From an uncultured Nocardioides sp. (GTDB taxonomy: Bacteria; Actinomycetota; Actinomycetes; Propionibacteriales; Nocardioidaceae): 64,000 nt of DNA. Made by a program: the position numbers and the translations under genes. Positions 34,501-41,328 of this stretch are shown in pieces. The notes under the pieces were generated by a model, which searched no databases, was not told the DNA's origin, and saw only the letters and a list, made by a program, of their open reading frames with translations. The stretch covers positions 372,001 through 436,000 of the forward strand of contig NZ_CANKYS010000002.1 in the NCBI RefSeq assembly GCF_947488025.1, read 5' to 3'. Position 1 is the first letter of the stretch; each line of letters starts with the position of its first letter.

Positions 34501-37500
34501 ACGGCCACGGTCAGCGGCGCCCGGGACGCCGCGGGCAACCAGATGGACCCGGCGTCGTGGTCGTTCACCACCACCGCCGTGACGTCGGGGTGCCCGTGCA
34601 CGATCTGGCCGTCGTCCGCAGTCCCGGCCAGCACGGACCCCGACACCAGCTCGGTCGAGCTGGGAGTGAAGTTCCGGTCCAGCAGTGACGGCTTCGTCAC
34701 CGGCATCCGCTACTACCGCCCCAGCCAGTCGACCGGGACCCACGTCGGCAGCCTGTGGACCCGGACGGGCACGCGACTGGGCCAGGTCACCTTCACGGGC
34801 GGCACGGCGAGCGGCTGGCAGGAGGCGACCTTCGCGACACCGATCGCAGTCACCGCCGGCACCACCTACGTCGCCTCGTACTACACACCCAGCCGCTACG
34901 TGGCCAACTCGGCCTACTTCGCCACCTCGGCCACCACCCGAGGGCCGCTGACGGCCCTGCAGAACGGCACCGACGGCGGCAACGGCCTCTACCGCTACAC
35001 GTCCACGCCGAGCACGTTCCCGGACCAGACCTTCAACAGCGAGAACTACTGGGTCGACGTCGTCTTCGAGGACGGCCCCGACACCACGAAGCCCACCGTG
35101 ACCGCACGGACCCCCGCCCCCGACGCAACCGGCGTCGTGGTCGGGACCGACGTGACCGCGACCTTCTCCGAGCCGGTGCAGCAGTCGACCCTCGGCCTCG
35201 AGCTCCGCGCGCCCGGCGGCGCCCTGGTCACCGGCGCCACGACCTATGACGCCGCGACCCGCACCGCGACGCTCGACCCGGGCGCGGCCCTCGCAGCGAG
35301 CACTACCTACACCGCCACGGTCACCGGGGTCCGAGATGTCGCCGGGAACGTGATCGACCCGGTCTCGTGGAGCTTCACCACCGACGCACCGGACACGACC
35401 ACGCCCACGCTCAGCAGCCGCTCCCCCCTCTCCGGCGCCGGCGGGGTGTCGACGGCCGTCAGCCCGACGGCGACCTTCAGCGAACCGGTCCAGGCGAGCA
35501 CGGTCACCTTCGAGCTGCGGACTCCTGGTGGCGCGCTCGTCGCGGGGACGACGTCGTACGACGCAGCAAGCCGCACGGCGACGCTGGACCCGACGGCGAA
35601 CCTCGCCGCGAGCACGACCTACACCGCCGCGGTGAGCGGCGCCCGTGACGCAGCGGGCAACCAGATGGACCCGGTGTCGTGGACCTTCACCACCGCCGCC
35701 ACGACCTCGAGCTGCCCGTGCACGATCTGGCCGTCGACCGCCACGCCGGCGGGCACCGACCCAGACACCAACGCGGTGGAGCTCGGCGTGAAGCTCCGTA
35801 CCAGCACCGCTGGGTACGTCACTGGCATCCGGTACTACAAGCCGACCCAGAGCACTGGCACCCACGTCGGTTCGCTGTGGACCGCATCCGGGACCCGGCT
35901 GGGCCAGGTGACCTTCACGAGCGAGTCGGCGAGCGGCTGGCAGCAGGCCACGTTCGCTTCTCCGATCCCGGTCAACGCGAACACCACGTACGTGGCGTCG
36001 TACTTCACCCCCAGCCGTTACGCCGTCAACAGCGGCTACTTCGCCAGCAGCGGCACCACACGGGGCCCGCTGACCGCCCTGCAGAACGGCACCGACGGAG
36101 GCAACGGCCTCTACCGCTACACCACCACACCGAGCACGTTCCCCAACCAGTCCTTCAACAGCGAGAACTACTGGGTCGACGTCGTCTTCTCCGAACAGGC
36201 CAACGACACGGTCCCGCCGACGGTGGTCTCCCGCGTCCCGGCTCCTGACGCGACCGGCGTCGCCGTGGGTGCGCGCCCGAGCGCGACGTTCAACGAGCTC
36301 GTCACCGGGTCCTCGGTCTCCATGGTGCTGAGGACGGCCGATGGCCAGGTGGTGCCGTCCGCTACGGCGTACGACAACGGCACGTCGACGGCGACCCTGA
36401 CGCCCACGACCGACCTCACCTACACCGCCTCCTACACGGTCGAGGTGAGCGGCGCCCGTGACGCCGCCGGCAACACCATGGCCCCGGTCTCGTGGTCGTT
36501 CCAGACGGCGGCGGAGCCGCCGCCCGGGATCGAGGACGGACCGGGCGGGCCGATCGCGGTGGTCACCAGCACCGGCAATCCGTCGTCGTCCTACCTGTCG
36601 GAGATCCTGCGAGCGGAGGGCCTCAACGAGTTCGCCAACGTGCGGGTCTCCACCCTCAGCGCCACGACCCTCGCGCCCTACGCCGTGGTCGTCCTCGGCG
36701 ACGTGACCCTCACCGACGTCCAGGTCACGGCCCTGACCGACTGGGTCAACGCGGGCGGCAACCTGGTCACGATGCGACCCGACAGCCGCCTCCACAGCCT
36801 CGCCGGGATCACGGCGCAGTCGGGGACGGTGGCTGACGGCTACATCGCCGTCGACGCCGCGACGGAGCCCGGCGCGGGCATCACCACCGACACCATGCAG
36901 TTCCACGGCACCGCGAACCGCTACTCCCTCAACGGCGCCACAGCCGTGGCGACGCTGTACTCCAATGCGACGACCAGCACCGGGCTGCCCGCCGTGACGT
37001 TGCGGAGCGTGGGCAGCAACGGCGGACAGGTCGCCACCTTGGCGTACGACCTGGCCCGCTCGGTCATCGCCACGCGTCAGGGCAACCTCGCCTGGGCCGG
37101 TCAGGACCGCGACGGCGCCACGCCGAACCGGTCGAACGACCTCTTCTTCGGCGGCACCGCCACCGACTGGGTCAACCTGGCCAAGGCGCACATCCCGCAG
37201 GCGGACGAGCAGCAGCGGCTGCTGGCCAACCTCGTCACCGTCACGGCACGCGACCGGTTCCCGGTGCCTCGCTTCTGGTACTTCCCAGGCACCCACAAGG
37301 CCGTGGTCGTCGCCACTGGCGACGACCACGGCAACGGCGGCACGCCCGGGCGCTTCAGCACCTACGCGTCCGCGAGCCCGTCGGGCTGCTCCGTCGCCCG
37401 CTGGGAGTGCCCACGGTTCTCGTCCTACATCTTCCCCAGCACGCCGATGACCAACGCCCAGGCGGCCGGCTTCCAGACGCAGGGTTTCGAGGTCGGGCTG

Positions 37501-39258
37501 CACCCGCAGAGCAACTGCACCAACTTCACGTCGTACCAGGCCCTGGAGGACACCTACACCAGCCAGCTCGGCACGTGGCGCGCGAAGTACACGTCGCTGC
37601 CCTCGCCGACGACCAGCCGCTACCACTGCATCGTCTGGAGCGACTGGGCCTCGCAGCCGAAGGCTGAGCTCGCCTCGGGGATCCGGCTCGACACCAACTA
37701 CTACTACTACCCGGGTTCGTGGATCGCCGACCGCCCGGGCTTCATGACCGGGTCCGGGATGCCGATGCGGTTCGCCGACACCGACGGCTCGATGATCGAC
37801 GTCTACCAGGCGGCGACGCAGATGACCGATGAGTCCGGTCAGACCTATCCCTTCACCCCGAACACCCTGCTCGACCGCGCGCTCGGCAGCCAGGGCTACT
37901 ACGGCGCCTTCACCGCCAACCTGCACACCGACGCGGCCTCGACGTTCGAGGACACCCAGGTGCTGGCGTCGGCGCAGGCACGCAACGTGCCGGTGATCGC
38001 CGCCCGCCAGCTGCTCACCTGGACCGACGGGCGCAACGCCTCCTCGTTCTCGGGCCTCAGCTGGAGCGGCGGCGCGCTCTCCTTCACCGTCGGAGTCGGT
38101 GCCGGCGCGACCGGGCTCACGGCCATGCTGCCCACCGCGGGGCCGGGAGGCGCCACCCTCAGCGCCGTCACCCGAGGCGGCACGGCCGTCCCGTTCACGA
38201 CGATGACCGTCAAGGGCCAGCAGTACGCCGTGTTCCCGGCCGTGGGCGGCGCCCACCAGGCGACGTACACCCCGGGCGGCGGCACCAACCAGGTCACCGC
38301 CGCGAGGGCCACCACCGACGACGCAGGCGCGACCTCGCTCGCATGGACGACGAGCGACCCCGGGACGACCGTGGTGCGGCTCGGCACCTCTCCGGCGGAC
38401 CTGGGCGACGCGGTGGTCGTGAACGGACGCACCACCGAGCACCTCGCCGAGCTCGACGGCCTCGACCCGGCGACGCGCTACCACTACGTGGTGGAGTCGC
38501 GAGGCCCGGACGGCGAGGTCGTGCGGTGGCCGGCAAGGGGCACCGCACCGGCGACCTTCACCACGCCTGGCCCGGACCGTCGAGCACCCCGCATCCGCGA
38601 CGTCCGGGTCCGACCCATGCCGGACGGCACGGCCCGCATCACCTGGCGCACGGACGAGCCGGCCACCTCGCGGGTGCGCTACGGCCGGTCCGGCCGCATC
38701 CCTCGTGGCCTCGGGCTCGACGCCCGGCTGTCGCGTCGGCACGTCGTGGTGGTGACGGGCCTCGCGGCGCGCCGCACCTACACCGTCCGGGTCAGGTCGA
38801 GCGACGGCGCCGGCAACGTCGCACGCGCCCGGACGACGCGGTTCCGGTCCCTCGCGCCCGGCCTGGCGATGTTCACCGTGGAGGACTTCCGCACCGGCGG
38901 GACCGACGGCCGGATGCGGCTCGACGACCAGGGACTGGGCTCCCTCACCCTCACCGGGCGGGGCTCGGGCACCTACACCTCCCGGGTCGTCGACTCCGGG
39001 CGCAAGGCGGCCTGGAAGCGGCTGGTCCTCGATCGGGACGAACCGGCCGGTTCACGGATCCTGGTGCGGGTCCGGTCCGGCGACCGGCCGAGCCCGGACG
39101 GCACGTGGTCGGGCTGGCGGCTCGCGGCGCCAGGGGTGGAGGTCGGGCTCGAGGGCCGCTACGTGCAGTACGCGGTGCACCTGTCCGCGTCCACGACGTC
39201 CCTGCCCGTCGTGCGCGGCATCGGCATCACGCGCACCGGTGGTGGCGCCGGACACTGA
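31582..39258 (+). CDS. Giant secreted modular protein: dimethylformamidase-like domain, six Ig-like domains, three DUF4082 domains, GATase/deacetylase-like module, two FN3 domains
   Basis: The 2,558-residue product has a signal peptide (cut near A32). Residues ~35-520 resemble the N,N-dimethylformamidase beta-subunit C-terminal domain (YNTYGGNSLY, SVGHDEYWS with H277). A Bacterial Ig domain follows (~527-624). Then come two repeats of DUF4082 plus two Ig-like (Big_5) domains, and a third DUF4082 plus one Ig; the DUF4082 units start near residues 630, 1004 and 1378. A glutamine-amidotransferase-like segment (~1654-1890) precedes a NodB-like deacetylase segment with D1914-D1915-H1916 and H1974. 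Two FN3-like domains and a beta-rich C-terminal module end the protein. GTG 31582 has AAGGAG 8 bases upstream. The frame opens at 31474, but those codons look non-coding. It has no sortase signal or TM anchor. It probably binds or modifies extracellular polysaccharide, which is inference. Confidence 0.88.
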   Translation: MPVPRRLAVLVTLILASTALAIVTAATPAAAAPCDPPVANPVACENTLPGSPESEWGITGAGSTSIQGFATDMSVDQGQTIGFKVDTSATSYRLDIYRMGYYGGDGARRVATVTPTVLTNQPNCRNDVATGLVDCGNWTQNAAWSVPTTAVSGIYFARLVRTDGTAGASHVFFVVRDDDGGSDLLFQTSDTTWQAYNTYGGNSLYTGAPAGRAYKVSYNRPFTTRGNAPEDWVFNAEYPTVRFLEANGYDVSYSSGVDTDRRGAELLEHEAFLSVGHDEYWSGTQRANVEAARDAGVDLAFFSGNEMFWKTRWESSIDGSGTSHRTLVSYKETLANAKIDPQQNTWTGTWRDPRFSPPADGGRPENGLTGTWFAMNCCAIDMVVGQADGQMRFWRNTRVATLAAGATTTIGDNVIGYEWDEDPDNGFRPPGTFRVSQTTGSGDRLQDQGSSYGQGQATHAMTTYRAASGALVFSAGTIQWAWALDGNHDRGSAAPDTAAQQATVNLFADMGVQPDTLRPGLTTATASTDSAAPTTTITSPASGATLPAGSPVTISGTATDSGGGRIGGVEVSTDNGATWRRATGRGSWSYTFTPSTSGASTLRARAVDDSANLGTAATTSVTVGTAPTSCPCTIWPGTATPDRTDPDRDPVEVGVKFRTSVDGLITGIRYYKPTETSGTHVGSLWTSTGTRLAQVSFTNESASGWQQATFATPVPVTAGTTYVASYFSPTRYVVSSRYFQNAGTTRGPLTALQDGVSGGNGVYRYTTTPGAFPNQTWQSENYWVDVVFTEANDTTKPSVSSRTPAPGASAVPVGTDVTATFSEPVQQSTIAFEVRAPGGTVVPATVSYDAATRTVTLDPQSALAATTSYTVALDGARDAAGNQMDAVTWSFTTDTPDTTSPTMSGRTPATGATGVALGVSPTATFSEAVQPASVTFELRGAGGALVAGTATYDGPTRTATLDPSSNLAANTTYTATVSGARDAAGNQMDPASWSFTTTAVTSGCPCTIWPSSAVPASTDPDTSSVELGVKFRSSSDGFVTGIRYYRPSQSTGTHVGSLWTRTGTRLGQVTFTGGTASGWQEATFATPIAVTAGTTYVASYYTPSRYVANSAYFATSATTRGPLTALQNGTDGGNGLYRYTSTPSTFPDQTFNSENYWVDVVFEDGPDTTKPTVTARTPAPDATGVVVGTDVTATFSEPVQQSTLGLELRAPGGALVTGATTYDAATRTATLDPGAALAASTTYTATVTGVRDVAGNVIDPVSWSFTTDAPDTTTPTLSSRSPLSGAGGVSTAVSPTATFSEPVQASTVTFELRTPGGALVAGTTSYDAASRTATLDPTANLAASTTYTAAVSGARDAAGNQMDPVSWTFTTAATTSSCPCTIWPSTATPAGTDPDTNAVELGVKLRTSTAGYVTGIRYYKPTQSTGTHVGSLWTASGTRLGQVTFTSESASGWQQATFASPIPVNANTTYVASYFTPSRYAVNSGYFASSGTTRGPLTALQNGTDGGNGLYRYTTTPSTFPNQSFNSENYWVDVVFSEQANDTVPPTVVSRVPAPDATGVAVGARPSATFNELVTGSSVSMVLRTADGQVVPSATAYDNGTSTATLTPTTDLTYTASYTVEVSGARDAAGNTMAPVSWSFQTAAEPPPGIEDGPGGPIAVVTSTGNPSSSYLSEILRAEGLNEFANVRVSTLSATTLAPYAVVVLGDVTLTDVQVTALTDWVNAGGNLVTMRPDSRLHSLAGITAQSGTVADGYIAVDAATEPGAGITTDTMQFHGTANRYSLNGATAVATLYSNATTSTGLPAVTLRSVGSNGGQVATLAYDLARSVIATRQGNLAWAGQDRDGATPNRSNDLFFGGTATDWVNLAKAHIPQADEQQRLLANLVTVTARDRFPVPRFWYFPGTHKAVVVATGDDHGNGGTPGRFSTYASASPSGCSVARWECPRFSSYIFPSTPMTNAQAAGFQTQGFEVGLHPQSNCTNFTSYQALEDTYTSQLGTWRAKYTSLPSPTTSRYHCIVWSDWASQPKAELASGIRLDTNYYYYPGSWIADRPGFMTGSGMPMRFADTDGSMIDVYQAATQMTDESGQTYPFTPNTLLDRALGSQGYYGAFTANLHTDAASTFEDTQVLASAQARNVPVIAARQLLTWTDGRNASSFSGLSWSGGALSFTVGVGAGATGLTAMLPTAGPGGATLSAVTRGGTAVPFTTMTVKGQQYAVFPAVGGAHQATYTPGGGTNQVTAARATTDDAGATSLAWTTSDPGTTVVRLGTSPADLGDAVVVNGRTTEHLAELDGLDPATRYHYVVESRGPDGEVVRWPARGTAPATFTTPGPDRRAPRIRDVRVRPMPDGTARITWRTDEPATSRVRYGRSGRIPRGLGLDARLSRRHVVVVTGLAARRTYTVRVRSSDGAGNVARARTTRFRSLAPGLAMFTVEDFRTGGTDGRMRLDDQGLGSLTLTGRGSGTYTSRVVDSGRKAAWKRLVLDRDEPAGSRILVRVRSGDRPSPDGTWSGWRLAAPGVEVGLEGRYVQYAVHLSASTTSLPVVRGIGITRTGGGAGH
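33469..34590 (+). repeat. Internal repeat unit 1 of the giant gene (DUF4082 + two Ig domains)
   Basis: The unit begins with a 20-base sequence (TGCCCGTGCACGATCTGGCC) that recurs exactly 1,122 bases later and again 1,122 bases after that. Confidence 0.85.
34591..35712 (+). repeat. Internal repeat unit 2 of the giant gene
   Basis: The same domain order and the same 374-codon length as unit 1. Both DUF4082 and Ig domains align residue by residue with few gaps. Confidence 0.85.
35713..36510 (+). repeat. Internal repeat unit 3 of the giant gene (partial: DUF4082 + one Ig)
   Basis: Starts with the same 20 bases but keeps only one Ig domain, the second being absent before the amidotransferase-like segment. 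Confidence 0.8.
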
Positions 39259-39267
39259 GCCTCGACG

Positions 39268-39630
39268 TCACAGCCGGTCGAGCAGCCAGGACGGGCTGAG
39301 CACCTGCGCCGGCGCGACGTTGGCGGCGAGCGCCCGGTCGGCGGTCACCACGACCACGTGGCCACCGGCCTCGCCCGCACGGCGCGCCTGCTCCCGGATC
39401 TCGGCGTCCCCGTCGCGCGCGGCATGGACCGTGCGCACGTGGGCGTCCCGGCCGGCCTTCACGCCGCCCTTGGCCTGCCCCTCGAGCACCAGCACGATCT
39501 CGTCGTACGCCGTGTCGGCGACCAGGAGCCGCTCGTGCAGGCGCCGCGCTGCTCCGGCCCGGTCCTTCCACCACCCGTCCGGCACCGACCCGACGACGTT
39601 GGCCCCGTCGACGACCAGCGTCGAGGTCAT
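39268..39630 (-). CDS. NYN/YacP-like nuclease-fold protein
   Basis: The 120-residue protein begins LVVDGANVVGSVPDGWWKDR, typical of NYN and YacP-type PIN-related folds where the first aspartate is in the metal site. Further acidic residues lie in EIVLVLEGQAKGG and VVTADRALA. Such proteins are predicted RNases; YacP/Rae1 cuts mRNA on ribosomes in Bacillus. Here the ATG overlaps the ffh stop as ATGA, so it is coupled to the signal recognition particle gene. A role in RNA turnover is inferred from the fold alone. Confidence 0.78.
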   Translation of the reverse strand: MTSTLVVDGANVVGSVPDGWWKDRAGAARRLHERLLVADTAYDEIVLVLEGQAKGGVKAGRDAHVRTVHAARDGDAEIREQARRAGEAGGHVVVVTADRALAANVAPAQVLSPSWLLDRL

Positions 39631-41210
39631 TTGAGGAACTGCGAGAAGTCCTTCGGCAGGTTGAGCTGCTCGGCGGCCTTCTCGTAGTCGACGTCGGCGC
39701 CGTCGGGGTTGCCGAAGGGGTTGGCGGACTTGTCGGCCGACGCCGCCTTCTGCTGCGCCTTCTGCTGGGCGGCCTTCGCGGGGTTGCCCGAGACGCGCTT
39801 CTTGCCCTTCTTGCCCTTGCCGGCCTGCGCGGCCTGGCGGGCACCGGCCCGCTTCCCGCCGCCGATGCCCGGCATGCCGGGCATCCCGGGCATCCCGGGC
39901 ACGCCACCGCCCTTGGCCATGGACTCCATCATCTTGCGGGCCTCGAAGAAGCGGTCGACGAGCTGGTTGACGTCGGAGACCTGGCGGCCCGACCCGGCCG
40001 CGATGCGGGCACGGCGCGAGCCGTCGATGATCTTCGGGTTGTCGCGCTCGGCCGGCGTCATCGACTGGATGATCGCCTGGATCCGGTCGATCTCGCGCTC
40101 GTCGAAGTTCTCGAGCTGGTCGCGGAACTGCCCCATGCCGGGGAGCATCCCCATGATCTTGGTCATCGAGCCGAGCTTGCGGATCTGCATCATCTGCTGG
40201 AGGAAGTCCTCCAGCGTGAAGCCGCCCTTGGTGGCGAGCTTCTCGGCCGCCTTGAGCGACTGCTCGGAGTCGAACGCCTTCTCGGCCTGCTCGATCAGGG
40301 TGAGCATGTCGCCCATGTCGAGGATGCGCGAGGCCATCCGGTCGGGGTGGAAGAGGTCGAAGTCGGTCATCTTCTCGCCGCTGGAGGCGAACATGACCGG
40401 CTTGCCGGTGATCGAGCGGATCGACAGCGCGGCACCGCCGCGGGCGTCACCGTCGAGCTTGGTCAGCACCACGCCGTCGTAGCCGACGCCGTCGAGGAAG
40501 GCCTGCGCGGTGGTGACCGCGTCCTGGCCGATCATCGCGTCGACGACGAAGAGCACCTCGTCGGGCTGCACCGCGTCGCGGATGTCGGCGGCCTGCTGCA
40601 TGAGCGTCGCGTCGACACCGAGGCGGCCGGCCGTGTCGATGATGACGACGTCGTGGAGCTTGCGCTTCGCCTCCTCGATCGAGGCCCGCGCGACCTCGAC
40701 CGGGTTGCCCGTGCCGTTGCCGGGCTCGGGGGCGAAGACGGGCACGCCGACGCGCTCGCCGTTGACCTCGAGCTGCTGGACGGCGTTGGGGCGCTGGAGG
40801 TCGGCCGCGACGAGCAGCGGCGTCTTGTCCTGCTCCTTGAGCCACAGCGCCAGCTTGGCCGCGAGGGTGGTCTTGCCGGCGCCCTGGAGGCCGGCGAGCA
40901 TGATGACGGTCGGCCCGCTCTTGGCGTAGCGCAGGCGGCGCGTCTCACCGCCGAGGATCGTCACGAGCTCGTCGTGGACGATCTTGATGATCTGCTGCGC
41001 CGGGTTGAGGGCGCCGCTGACCTCCTCGGAACGGGCCCGCTCCTTGACGGCGCCGACGAACTCCTTCACCACCGGCAGGGCGACGTCGGCCTCGAGCAGC
41101 GCGATGCGGATCTCGCGCGCGGTGGCGTCGATGTCGGCCTCGGAGAGCCGGCCCTTGCCGCGGAGGTTCTTGAAGGTGTCGGCAAGGCGGTCGGAGAGTG
41201 TGGCGAACAC
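39627..41210 (-). CDS. ffh: Signal recognition particle protein Ffh (SRP54)
   Basis: Ffh binds 4.5S RNA and nascent signal sequences and delivers them to FtsY. The 527-residue protein has the N domain (1-90), the G domain with GLQGAGKTT (about 107), DTAGR and TKLDGDARGG, and the Met-rich M domain. The M domain includes GSRRARIAAGSG, which binds RNA, and the finger loop with GMLPGM. The C-terminus is extended by about 90 Lys/Ala-rich residues beyond the M domain, with a GMPGMPGMPGMPG run. The GTG start is preceded by GAGGGACAG. Confidence 0.96.
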   Translation of the reverse strand: MFATLSDRLADTFKNLRGKGRLSEADIDATAREIRIALLEADVALPVVKEFVGAVKERARSEEVSGALNPAQQIIKIVHDELVTILGGETRRLRYAKSGPTVIMLAGLQGAGKTTLAAKLALWLKEQDKTPLLVAADLQRPNAVQQLEVNGERVGVPVFAPEPGNGTGNPVEVARASIEEAKRKLHDVVIIDTAGRLGVDATLMQQAADIRDAVQPDEVLFVVDAMIGQDAVTTAQAFLDGVGYDGVVLTKLDGDARGGAALSIRSITGKPVMFASSGEKMTDFDLFHPDRMASRILDMGDMLTLIEQAEKAFDSEQSLKAAEKLATKGGFTLEDFLQQMMQIRKLGSMTKIMGMLPGMGQFRDQLENFDEREIDRIQAIIQSMTPAERDNPKIIDGSRRARIAAGSGRQVSDVNQLVDRFFEARKMMESMAKGGGVPGMPGMPGMPGIGGGKRAGARQAAQAGKGKKGKKRVSGNPAKAAQQKAQQKAASADKSANPFGNPDGADVDYEKAAEQLNLPKDFSQFLK

Positions 41211-41274
41211 GGTGTGGGTCTGTCCCTCGCATCGGTGGTGGATCAGGGTGGAGCACGGTCTGGTACGACGACCA

Positions 41275-41280
41275 AGACTA
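41275..41280 (-). promoter_or_regulatory. Candidate -10 box for ffh (TAGTCT)
   Basis: TAGTCT lies 64 bases upstream of the ffh start in the gap after glnD. No good -35 is visible. Confidence 0.35.
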
Positions 41281-41328
41281 ACGGCCGCACCCCGTCCGGG
41301 CTCAGCCGACGAGGTCGACCCCCCGAGG

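Noticed and set aside
33340..38742. 1,800-codon open frame on the minus strand opposite the giant gene
   Set aside because: It is antisense to a gene with clear domains, is made of Arg/Gly/Val-rich low-complexity sequence, and results from high GC content.
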